In this document: positions 34,055 through 45,943 of the stretch, piece by piece
How positions within the stretch are numbered: position 1 is the first letter of the stretch
Layout: each line of letters starts with the position of its first letter
Assembly: GCA_033439255.1 (NCBI GenBank)
Contig: CM065889.1
Coordinates: 1,550,001 to 1,614,000 of the forward strand
Reading direction: 5' to 3'
DNA: 64,000 nucleotides
Origin: Hericium rajendrae
Taxonomy: Eukaryota; Basidiomycota; Agaricomycetes; Russulales; Hericiaceae
Notes under the pieces: generated by a model
What the model was told of the DNA's origin: nothing
The model's database searches: none
Seen by the model: only the letters and a program-made list of their open reading frames with translations
Made by a program: the position numbers and the translations under genes

Positions 34055-36743
34055 TCACATTTTGATATTAGGATCTGGCTCTTCTCCAATAGGAATAAAC
34101 CACTCTACATATGCACAGGAATATGTGACTTTGTGATACTCAAAGGAAAAGAATAAAAGAACTTGTCCAACAAAAAGTCCTTGCATTCCTGGTAACTCTG
34201 TTTCACTTTCAACAAAAATGCAGTCTCGATGTGGAGGTCCATATCGCCATTTTGATGTAGAATGAATGGGATGATGATGCATGCTTGTTAAACCTGACAA
34301 ATCACTAGAAGAATGATATACAGCAAGAGCAGAGTGAAACATCAACTCTATATGGAGCTCGAGAAAGTGCAGATAATTTTAATTCTGCTGATGAATGATC
34401 AAGATGAAGTTGATCATATACAAATCTCTGAATCATTTCAGAAAGCTCAGGATAACCAATGTGACCTTCAAGCTTATGAAGTTCTCGAGAATAATTAAGT
34501 GCTTTTTTTCTAGCTAAAGTTACATTTGCCATATATTCTGGCACATTATGTGCTGATCCTCCATCTATATAATGCTTTGTAGCTTTTTTTTCATCATTTT
34601 TAAGTTCATTCTCATCTTCATCTTCAAGTTCTGAATCTGATTCAAAATCTGAGTCTGATTCAGATTCAGAGGAGTCTGGTTCAAAGTCTGAGTCTATTTC
34701 TGATTCAGAGGAGTTTGATATAGATTTAGAATTATCAATGTTGACAAGATCTAAAGGCAAATCAAGCATGCCACGAGCTATGAAGTCATTTTTAGCTGCA
34801 GCAAGTTCATCAAGCCTTTGATTTGTAAGCAGCATCTGCTCAAGTGTATTAAATCTGCTAGAACGTCGTCATGGCTCTTTTACAGCCTTGATATGTTTGG
34901 CCTCAGTTATAGATGTGCAAAGTCCATTTGGTACACCAAATAGCTGAATAAGTTCAACATAATGTACAAGAGCATGCTACTTTGGAAGAGAAAATGCTTC
35001 ACAAATTTCAATATCTTGAATAATAACTCATTCTTTATGAAATTCTGCAAGTGCAGCTTCCATAGCATTTAGTGCAGTCTCATCAATAGTTGACCTCCAT
35101 GCAAGATAGCAAAACTCCATGAATGCAGCAATAGCTCGAACCATCTGATCTGGAACATGTCCTTGAATTGTAGGCAAATATACCTTCATCAAAGCCTTAG
35201 AGTCATCACCAGTCCACTGTTGAAAACCACGTCTTTCAGAAAATCGACACAATTCTGAAAATGAAAGAGCAGCAGCAAGTCTTTGATCAATATCTGCCAT
35301 AATTCCAGAAGCATGAGTTGGTTCATGTTCTTTGATCAAATAATCTTCAACCCAAGCTATCAAGTAATCTTTGAAAACACCATTGATTACTTGATGCAAA
35401 AGATCAAATACAATAAGCTCATGAATATCTGTCCTTGAAAAGTAAAATGTGAATGGCTAAGGAAATAAAATAAGAATAAGTCAAAACTCTATATTTTAAC
35501 TAATTGTACTCACCATGATATTGAAAACTATGTCATATTTATCTCAAAGATCTTTTGTCTTAGTGCCATAATCCATTAGAAATTCTGTATGTGTATGACT
35601 TCGAGTTCCACCACCTCTATAATCTAGATCATTTGGTCCTAACAAGCATTTTGGACACCAAGTTGAAACAATACAAGATATCAGCACTTGTTCAGGATAA
35701 TCTTCAATATAAGGTCCAATACTATAAATAACATGACAAAGATGTCCATCAGAACATTGAACAATCTCTGGAATAGTCATGCTAGGATGCAAGCACTCAA
35801 GAATTGTACGCAAAGACTGTTGTATTAGATGTCAATGAAATTTATAAAAAGCTACATCATTTTGATATCGTCTATCTGTTTTTCCAAGAGATAAAAATCC
35901 CAAGATGCTTACAACATCTCTATGAGCTCGACGAACATTGTTATGCACATTTCCAATTGAACTATACAGTGGCCAAAATTCATTGTGTCCTGTAGCAACA
36001 GAGACTGTAGTCTTATCACTGTCCAAAATTACAGGCACAAATATAGCACCTTTGTTAGTTAGATCTTCAGCCATAATTGTATTAGCTTGTTTTCATGACC
36101 AATCTCCAGTCATAAAGTCTGTCCACTATCATTCACTATTTTCTTTAAAGTTTCGTCTTAGAGCAAAATCAAATTCTTTAGCAAAGTCAGGATTTTTTAG
36201 CTGGTTATACATAAGTGTATGTGGATTGCAATACCAGACTTCAAATTCCTTTGGCATCCATGATGGTGGGTTTTTAGACAGTGGACCATTATATTTTACT
36301 ACAAAACAAAGCCATTCAGCATCTCTATGCTCAATTGAATCAAGCACTACATGGAGATCATCTTTATTTGCATATAGATATGCATCAGTGGTCTTGGCTC
36401 ACATTCCCATAAGACAATTAAATTTCTTCTTAGAAACTGACATCTCTCGAAAAAGCAAATCTGCAGCCTCAAATTCTACTCAATTTTGAAACAGAGACCA
36501 ATCATTAGAATCAGATATGTTTTGTAGATGTGGAGCTGCACCATCATCAAGATAATTGCCTATACTATCACATGGTCTTCCATTGAGGTCAGGATGCATT
36601 ATATTCTGAATTCCAGGCTCTGCAGCAATATTATGCATATAATCATCTTCAAGTTCACCATAATGTGGATCAGCATAAAATATATCTGGCACTTTTGGTG
36701 AGGATGAATGAGACAATGACTGAGGTGCAGGTTTTAAAGGCAC
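34055..36743 (-). pseudogene. Plavaka-type DNA transposase relic
   Basis: Translated blocks match what I know of fungal Plavaka transposases, in order: NGRPCDSIGNYLDDG and NDWSLFQN; VLDSIEHRDAEWLCF; VILDSDKTTVSVATGH with YSSIGNVHNNVRRAHRD; CSDGHLCHVIYSIGPYIEDY; WCPKCLLGPNDLD; DLLHQVINGVFKDYL; RRGFQQWTGDDSKALMKVYL; SSDLSGL; GMQGLFVGQVLLFFSF. Blocks from 36743 to 34305 share one reading frame (an intron probably lies near 35440-35535). At least eight in-frame stops interrupt it, mostly TGA where the family has Trp or Arg. One frameshift near 34355 precedes the last block. The enzyme would cut and join element ends; this copy cannot be made. It may once have mobilised the CATC-tipped elements around it (inference). 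Confidence 0.85.
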
Positions 36744-38697
36744 ATTAGAAGCATCATCATCTCTGTTTAAATCAGGATGTATAATATGAATATATTGCTA
36801 CAAGCTGCCAAGTGTCACAAAGCCCCTCCGACATGTGGGAGTCAAGGGTTGTGGGCAGACAAATATACAAGGTTTGTATTGCTTTTGGTGAGGTGGTACC
36901 ATTATAGCAAAAAAATCAGTCAGAAGTCTCTGCTTCAATTATGCAATCTCAATACTTGGGGGAAGTGGACTGATACTTTGCACAGCAAGATGATTCTTAT
37001 TTTATTGTGAGTTATTTAATGAAGATGTATACATAAGTAAAGAACTAGAGTGTATTAAATGAGTAGAGATCAACATAGTTAGAAATGAGTAAATTGGTGA
37101 AGAACTGATAGACTTACATGAAGGTCAGTGATGTCAAAAGGAGAAATCTCAATTTTATACTGCATTTTTCAAGTTCAGCACAGAATGAGATGTAAGTAGC
37201 ATGCCTGAAATGTGGTCAATTAGTAGAGTTCAATGCATTTTAGAATAAGTAAATCAGTTAAGGTCAAGATTCTGGGTAGGAGATTTCAATTTTGAGCCTC
37301 GGGTTTCAAGTTCAGTACAGGCTTAGACTAATGAAGTATGGCTAAGAAATATTTAATTAGTAGATTTCAATGCATCTTAGAACAAGTGAATCAGTAGAGA
37401 ATTGAGGGACTTATCTCAAGATCAAGATAATGATGCTAGGAGAAAATCTCAATTTTGAGTCCTGATTTTTGAGTTTTGGACAGACTGAGGCCTATATGAC
37501 ATGTCTGGAAAGTGATTAATCAGTATACTTCAGCACAATTTAGAATGAGTGAATCAGTGGAGAACTGAGGGACTTACCTTAAGGTTAGGCATACTAGAGG
37601 GGTAATTCCAATTTCGAGTCTTGAATTTTGAGTTCTGAATGGCCTGGGGCCTACATAGCATAGCTAGAAAGTGATTAATCAGTACAGTCCAGTTCAATTT
37701 AAAACAAGTGAATTGGTGAAGAAATAAGGGACTCACCTTAAGAACAAGATCCTGAGGGAGAGATCTCAATTTTGAGTTTTGATTTTTGAGTTCTAGACAG
37801 AATTGGACATATGTAGCATGTCTGGAAAGTGATTGATTAGTGTATCTCAGCTCAATTTAGAATGAGTGAATTGGTGAAGAAATGAAGGACTTACCTCAAG
37901 ATCAAGATCTTGAGGGGGAGATCTCAATTTTGAGTCTTGATTTTCAAGTTCTGGACAGAATTGGACATATGTAGAATGTCTGAAAAGCGATTAATCAGTA
38001 CATTCCAATGCATTTTAGAATGAGAGAATTAGTAGAGAAATGAGAGACTTACCTCAAGATCATTTGGATAATGATAATTGGTTAATTTCCAACCAGGCAG
38101 ATAGCCTAGCATAGCTCAAAAGGCATCATCTGAAAGCAGCTGTCAATATGGTTTTGACAAGCTCTAATACATCTTGATTGGTGTCAGATTTAGAGACCTA
38201 TAAATAAACTTGATGGAAGAGGGCTGATGCTTTGCACAGCAATACAATTCCTTTTTCATTGTTAGTTATATTTAGAAACAGTGCATAAATGATGTCAAGT
38301 CTTACTGGTCAGATTGATTATAACTCTCTATAAATTCTCTAGCTACCTCAAGGTCAAGATCTTGAAAGGAAGATAATCTCAATTTTGAGTTTTGATTTTT
38401 GAGTTCTAGATGGACTGGGGCCTATGTAGCATGTCTGAAATGCTGGTAATCAGTACATTCCAGTGTATTTTAGAACAATTAAATTGGTCAAGAACTGTTA
38501 GACTTATCTCAAGGTCAAGATCTTGGGGGGGAGATCTCAGTTTCGAGTTTTGATTTTCGAGTTCTGAATAGTATGGGGTCTATATAACATGTCTGAAAAG
38601 CAATTCATTAGTACATTTCAGCCCAATTTAAAACGAGTGAATCAGTGGATAACTGAGGGACTTACCTCAAGGTCAAGATCTTGGAGGGGAGATCTCA
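36744..38697 (-). repeat. Flank of the transposase relic and 158-160-bp units, no gene
   Basis: 36744-37030 is probably the decayed 5' part of the transposase element. From about 37040 minus-strand intron/exon-like units follow with donors near 37112, 37410, 37569, 37729, 37889 and 38048, mostly 159-160 bp apart. 38214-38430 repeats the flank sequence of E2 (GGGCTGATGCTTTGCAC), and two further units lead to 38697. Confidence 0.65.
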
Positions 38698-40438
38698 GTT
38701 ACGATTCCTTAGAATCGTTTACTCTATACTGCCTTTTCATAGTGAAAACGACACCAAAACGATGACTATGCCCATTAGGCAGTTGGCTTATATAATCACA
38801 CATCTTCAATCTAACGAGTTTGCAGGTTCAATTTCAGCTCTGGCCAGACTTTTTCTTTTACACTTTGTTTACTGTAACTTGGTCAGTTCTTGACCAATTC
38901 ACACATTCTCAAATGCACCAGAATCTACTCATTTATCGCTTTCTAACCATATATTATGCATCTTGATCCATGCAGATCTTGCAGAATGCAAAGCATTCCT
39001 GTATTTTTTCCCCTAGTATGCTTGATCCTCAGCTAGCTCAGTCAGTTCTTGACTGATTCACTCATTCTTAGATGTATCAGAATTTACTCATTCATTGCTT
39101 TCTAGCCATATTTTATGCATTTTGATCTGTGCAGAACTCGTAGAACATGAAGTACTTCTGTATTTTTCCTCCTAGTATGCTTGATTCTTAGTTATCTCAA
39201 TCAATTCTCCACCAATTCACTCGTTCTCAAGTGGATCGAATACTACTCATTTATAGCTTTTGAACCATATTTTTTGCATTTTGATCCATGCAGAACTCAT
39301 AGAATGTGAAGCACTTCATCATGGTACAGCTGTACCATGGTTGTGATCACATGAGCACTTCACCATGGTACGGCCGTACCATGGTGGTGATCATGTGATG
39401 ATTACATAATCAAAACTCGGTGGTGAAGTGTGAGTTCTCTTGAGTTTGCAAGTTCAATTCCAGTTCATGCCAGACTTTTTTAATATTTTTTAATACTAAG
39501 AATAATATAATCAATGAGCAATTAGCATTAGTACAATGTCTACTCTTATAGTATATTATAAGTACAGAAATGCCTAGAAATCTATGATTTTGAAGACTGA
39601 TTATATAATCAAAATTTCAGTTTTGAAGCACCAGCAGTAAAGTCTTGCTTTCTCATGAGCTTTACATCCTGCATGCTTGTCATGTTGGCTGCAAAGCTCG
39701 ACGGGTATCTCCAAGTCATCCGCTGAGTGGTTAACAGTTTGGAACCAGGAGGTACTTGACCCGGCGGCTCACCTTGGTCGTCTTGTATGTATCTAACTTG
39801 CTGAGCTGGCAGACTAATTTACTTATAGGTCTCTAAATCTGATACCAACTAAGGTATATTGAAGCTTATCAAAATGATATTGATAGCTGCTTCCAGATGA
39901 GGCCTTCTGAGCTATGCTAGCCTATCTGCCTAGTTGAAAATCAACCAATTATCATTATTCTAATGATCTTGAGGTAAGTCCATCAATTCTCTGCCAATTC
40001 TCTTGTTCTAAAATGTGTTCAACTCTACTGATTAATCGCTTTCCAGCCATGCTACATAGCCCCCAAACCATCCAGAACTCGAAAATCAAGACTCGAAATT
40101 GAGATTACCCCCTCAAGATCTTGACCTTGAGGTAAGTCCTTCAATTCTTCACCAATTCTCTCGTTCTAAAATGCGTTCAACTCTACTGATTAATCTCTTT
40201 CCAGCCATGCTACATAGCCCCCAAACCATCCAGAACTCGAAAATCAAAACTCGAAACTGAGATCTCCCCCCCAAGATCTTGACCTTAAGGTAAGTCTGGC
40301 AGTTCCCCACCGATTTAATTGTTCTAAAATGTGCTGGAATGTACTGATTAATCACATTTCAGACATGCTACATAGACCCCAATCTGCCCAGAACTCAAAA
40401 ATCAAAACTCGAAACTGAGATCTTCCTTTCAAGATCTT
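38698..40438 (+). repeat. Second copy of the 9024-10925 arm
   Basis: Nearly base-for-base the same as 9024-10925: tRNA-derived segment (box B near 38826), 165-bp units, CCATGGTACGG palindromes at 39320-39386, tRNA-Leu/Ser-like segment (39690-39775) and 158-bp units, ending with CAAGATCTT at the E2 insertion. It has one 158-bp unit fewer, and the palindrome arms differ: 39365 lacks the long 56-bp form. Confidence 0.85.
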
Positions 40439-41650
40439 CATCTGAGAAATTTAAATTTGACATAGCTGCAGGTTACATTATAGGTGCTATCATTGAGCTA
40501 TCAGAGCTATGAAGTTTGCTTATCCAGCTATGTAGAGCTATGAGAGCTATCATAGCCTACATAGCAGACAGTGTGACATTCATAGGGTTATCATAGCCTC
40601 TATAGCTTGTAGTCTGATATACATAGGGCTATCATGATTAACAAGGTGTGCTATGGCTACTATGATGCCTATGATTACTACCACAAGTCAGATAAGCACC
40701 AGATATTACAAGTCAGAATTTATCATAATAAATTGTAATAAATCTACTACCATACATATATAAGCTAGTCGAGCTACTGCATAGGGCACAGGATGCGGAG
40801 GGCATGCAAGTCACTGTGGAGGGTGCAGGCACAGGTGCAAAGACAGCACGGGCACACAAAAGACAGCATGTGCATACAAAAGGTGGTGCGGCATGCACGA
40901 ATGCCAGCACAGAGAGCACAGAGGTAGGCGTGGGCCGCACACAGCATACATGGTCCATGCACGGCAAGCTGGACCATGTGTAGCTGCATGCGGGTGGCCA
41001 TGCCCACAAATGGAGTCAGGGCTGCCGTGCATGCATGCAGGTTGTGTACATGCATGTGGGATGTTGCGCATGTACGCAGAGCATCTGGAGGGTGCGGGGT
41101 GTTGAGCGGGCATGCGGGAGCATGCGCGCATGCAGGGCGTTGTAGGCAAGTGGCATTGAGTGTGAATGCTGGGTGTCGTGCATGCATTGTTGTGGGATGG
41201 GGTCTTGCAGTGCCGCCATGCACTGGCATCTGTGCACATGTAGAGGTGGAGCTGGACACGTGCGGGGGATGTCGGGCACGCGCAGGTGTCGAGCATGTGC
41301 AGGAGGCCTGAAGCGGGCCTGCAGAACATTCGGCAGTCGAGTTATAGGTGGGCATAGTTTTGTAGAAAACGAAATAATTAATTCAAAAAGAACTAAATTA
41401 ATTCGAGGGAGGGAAGAAAGGAGGGAGATCTCGACTCTGCACACTGCAGCTCGAGTTCGCGAGCCTCAAACGCTGCAGCGATACCGCGCTCGTACGTAAA
41501 AAAGATGGTTCGAACACGATAGAGATCTGATCAAAATCATTATGATGGCCGGGATGGCCGCAGATAGTAAGGTACAATTGATATCTCCGGTCCTCTGTCT
41601 ATTACGCTTATCGCGGCCCTCCAAGCTTCAACTATCAGCTTCAAGTTCGC

Positions 41651-44600
41651 TCACGCTGCGCTTGTACTGCGTCGCGCGAGTGCACGGTCCATGTCTGCAT
41701 CACATACCGACACCATCGAGCTCGTGTCACAGGAGCTCGCTCCCGGCTGGGCTCGCACTCGACGAGCCACCCGCCCGTGTATCAGCAGCGAGCCAGCGCG
41801 AAATAAGGCCTGGGTTGGCGGCGCCACGACCCTGCCCATTCCCGTTTGTCGCTCTCCCCTTTCCCTGCAGCACATCCGCTTCAGTAATGTGCCTTCGAGC
41901 AGGATGTCAGCCGGTGCAGCATGCACCTTGTCCTTGAGGGTGGGGCAGCGGCCTCGTTGTGCCGCGGGGCACGTCGCCTCGCGACAGGTAATGCAGGTAC
42001 GTGTTCTGTGTTTCTTGACTGTGACCTGCCCACCATTGCCGGGTGGTGCGTCTTGACCGTCCCGTTTCCTCTTTAGGTTTGCCGCCGTGCCAATGGAGCT
42101 GCCCGACGCGCCCATGTAGGAGAACTGCACCGCGGACTGGTGCGTGCACAGGTTGCCGAGGAGGACGTCCGTATGCCACTGCGAGACTTCGGTCAGTGCG
42201 GCACGGCGGCACGACGGGTCGAGCTGCTGGTCGAGAGTCTCATTTGCACAGACCGGGATCTGCGGCACGGTCAGGGCTTGCAGCACAAGTAGGTTCTGTA
42301 GACAGTTGTAAGCCTCGATGTTCTGCTCAATCAAATTCTCCTGGTTTCGATTGTCCAACCACTTTTTGTAGCAATTCTGCAGGTGCTCAGGTAGCTGTCG
42401 ACAGGTGGGTGGCTGTCAATGTAAAGTCAACACGAAGAGCCGGGAAGCCCACCTTGTAAAAGATTGAGACCCCATCGCAGTGGCTTGACCATTGCTGCGC
42501 AATCGAGATCCAGTTCGGTGTCGACAGCTGAGCAAACGGCCCATCCTGTCGGTGAATGAGCAATCGATAAAGTGCTTTCTCTTCGGGGGTGTGAATGGGC
42601 AGGATGGCGAAGTGCACGCCTTGCTGCCGTGCGAGGTCTGCGTGCTTGATTTTCATCTCCCATGCGTGGTCCTCGAGAAACTCCAGCATTCCGAGGCATT
42701 TTCGGACAGCATCCGATGTCGGTTGGATGCCGAACTGCTCCGAGGAGTCCTCATAATCATCGGTGTTGACCCAGCCAGCCAACGGCTGAGGCTCATCACG
42801 CACGAAGGTGTGCGTCGTCAGGTCGAGCAGGCGAGAGATGCAATTTCTTGTCCAGATGTCGAACGAGCCATTGTAGCGTGTTCCCGTGCGATTGAGGGTA
42901 CCAACCTGTGGTATGACAAGTAAGCGAGGTGCAGCGTGCGACAGCAGTGGAGCAGGTGGATGAAAAAAAAAATTGCTTACCACCAAGTTGTGACGGAGGG
43001 TGTAGTCTCGAAGGAGGCTCCATGCAAATTCGGGGGAGACATTGTAGGAGCCGAAGCGCTTGGCCAGATTCTGATGGATCCCGCCTTCAACGTTATTCGT
43101 GCCGCGGATGCAGCGATACAGCGTGAGCCCATCTTTGTCTTTCCCACGAGGGTAGTACAGGGCGACACCCGGTGGATCCGTGTAGTGGCCCATCTGACCG
43201 TGCCCCAGCGTGTTCTCGGCAGACTTCCACATGGTCTTGGTGAACAGTGGCTGGCCTGTCACTGCATCTTTGAGTGGACCAAATGTCTGGAAGACCACAA
43301 GCATCCGCGGAACGAGCTCCTCTGGTGATAGCACGAAGTGCTTCACACGGCGCCAGACCCAGTCGGGATGGTACAGCACCATTTTTTCCCATGTCGTCTT
43401 CTTCGTGGCGAGAACGGGAGCCAAGGCAGCCTTGTCCTCCTCGTCGGAGATCAAGAGCGCATCACGGAGGGCACGCAGGAATGGTCGGTGCAGTCCATAG
43501 CGAAGCGGAATCTTGAACTGGTCCATGAGATGCCAGATGTCGCCGATGACACGAGAGCGCACGGGCAATGCTGCGCCAGCAGCAGACATGGTGTTCGCAA
43601 GGGCGCATGCAGCCTGCATTGCCTCCACATCTGTCTCTGAGCCCTCCACTTTCTGTTCGATGCTGGCCTCATATGCCATGTCCATACTGGCCTCGGTGAT
43701 GGTGCATGCAGCTTCGTCCGAGGCTGCGGGTAACTCCAGACTGGGTGCATCATCACCAGTCGACAAGCCCTCAATGAAGAGGGGCTCGGGGGCTTGCACA
43801 GAGCCAGGCAATGCTGGCCTGGGCCTTGCTCTGTCCTTCTCGGCGGCAGCGGCAGCAGCTTCCCTCTCCTCGCTGTCCTTGCAGGTCTGTAGGTCCTTCA
43901 CGCAGCAGAGGACACGGCACGGTAGGCTGCTCGCAACGACATCGGAGAGGGCTGTCTCCACCCTCGAGGGCAGCAGCTCCTTGCGTACCAAGTATGCTGG
44001 AAGGAGCACCGACGTGATGTTGACGAGGATGCGGGTCTTGGTCACATTCATGCCATTGAATGTTGAGGACCGGTCGGGAGCGACAATGCCGAATGCGACA
44101 ACTGCGGAGCGGTCGCGGGACAGGAGCTTGATGGCCGTCGCAACTGGGGTTTCAGCAGTGACAGGCTGGCCAGATGCAACATGCGAGTGAGCAGACAGCA
44201 CCTCGTACAGTGCCCAGGTGGCATAGGTGTCGAGGACGGCATAGTCAATGTGAGCTTGAGATAGGACCGGGCTGTCCCAGCTGGTGCTGACGTGAATGGA
44301 TGCCTCCTTCACCATGGACCGTTGGAGGATGCGAGTGCTCAGGTCTGCGAGGCTCGTGTTTGCTCGCATCGCAAGGCCCTGCTTGTGTGCCATCGCACCG
44401 AGCTCTCGGGCACCAACAAACTGCTCCTCCTTGCCGTCGTCTTTGAAGCCACAGTCGTGGAACAGGCGCGTTAGGTCGGCCTTGATGTGGACGCCGTGTT
44501 TGACGACACGGCTCGAGCGAAGGACAACATAGAGGGCATGCGGAAGCTTCAAGACACCATCGTGGAGGTAGTCGGGGAGCTAGCAGATATAAATAAAAAA

Positions 44601-45937
44601 AAGGATCAGGAAACCTTCACCAACAGCAGCCTGTGAACAGAGCTCACGGGGATCAGATAGACAGAGTGGCTGAACACGATCGTGATCAGCACGACTCGGC
44701 CATGGATGCCTGTCTGTCGATCCACCGGCCATTCCATGTCCATCGCAATCGGGAACTCCTCGTTCTTCGGCAATTGGTGCACCGTCTCCATCAGGGCCTC
44801 CAGCCGCGAGTTCACAAGCCACAACGATCCGAGGACAAAGACCTTGAACTCAGCGGGGACGATGAGCAGCTTGAGGGATGAAGAGGGCACCCGCTCGACA
44901 TCATGCAGCAGCGCGGGGATGATCCGCTCGAGCTCGGCCTTGTCGGCCTTGGGGTTATCGGTGAACACGACCTCGGTGTCATCATGTCCGTACAGCTCGA
45001 GCGAGCGTGGGATCTCAGCCAATGTGGGCATGAACTGGTCGTGTGCCTTCGTCATGGTCAATGTCATCGCGCGGCATTCGCCAAATTCATTGACGACCGA
45101 GAGCAGGCTGCCAAAGATGGGCACACCATCGACCTTTCCGAGGTGCTTGATGACCTGAGTCGCAAGCCGCACCAATCAGGAGACAGAAAATGGTGCATGA
45201 GGAGACATGGGCCTCACCTTGAAGCTCAAGTCGAGGCACATTGCTCGACCGGTCAGCATTGACATGCGCTTGTCCATCAAGCGACCATGCTGCCGCATGA
45301 AGTTCACGTAGAACGCACTGCAGTAGGTCGACGATGGCGCGCTTCCGGCGTACTTCATCATGTCATTCCATTCCCCGAAGGTCTCATGCAGGGCAATGAG
45401 GCCGACAGAGACGGCGTCAGCATGTGAGTACACCATCTCGAGATACTGCTGGAGCAGCTGCTCCCAGCGGCGAATGTGGAATGTACGGATCATCTCTGCG
45501 AATGGGACAGGGCCGGTGCCGTGCTGGAAATTGCTGCGCAGAAGCGCCGCGAGGTCGTCCGTCAGCCCGCTGCGGTAGCTGAGGTGAAACGTGAACTGAG
45601 CAGTGAGTGCGGGTGGGATGGCATTCAGGACAGCAGGAGACCAGCTTTGATAGGTCTTCTTGCATTTGTCGTGCTGGCAGCGGTACCATTGGCCGATGAT
45701 GTAGACGTGGTCGGTCACATCGTACACATGTCGCGGACCCTTGGGGGTGGTGTAAGGCGAGAGCGTCGGGATCCCTGCTCGCACCATGTGGTGTCCCGCC
45801 ATCACACACTCTGGGCACGGGATCCGCTGGAACAAATGCGGGAACCAGATGAAGTAACGTGGCCGCCAGAACATCATGGGGTCGAGCTGGCTGCGGGTGA
45901 GCGACACGAAGAATGGGTTTTTGCCCGCTGTGTGGTA
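41651..45937 (-). CDS. C-terminal exon block: DUF6729, DEDD exonuclease, GTNNVEGG domain, Cys cluster
   Basis: Exons 45937-45218, 45154-44648, 44579-42981, 42905-42453 and 42394 to about 41651; introns of 63, 68, 75 and 58 nt with GT-AG borders; every intron is phase 0. The first exon has MMFWRPRYFIWFPHLF, the zinc-type pair CPEC...YRCQHDKCKKTY and the family's YRSGLTDDLAALLRS helix. The exonuclease follows: motif I AMDMEWP (D and E), motif II KHGVHIKADLTRL (D), motif III DYAVLDTYATWALYE (Y and D), so the DEDDy residues look intact. A long charged insertion separates this from HLMDQFKIPLRYGL, GVALYYPRGKDKDGLTLY and RGTNNVEGGIHQNL. The end holds CITCREATCPAAQRGRC. The true stop may lie upstream of 41651 if a further intron exists. 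Confidence 0.75.
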
Positions 45938-45943
45938 GAAGCT

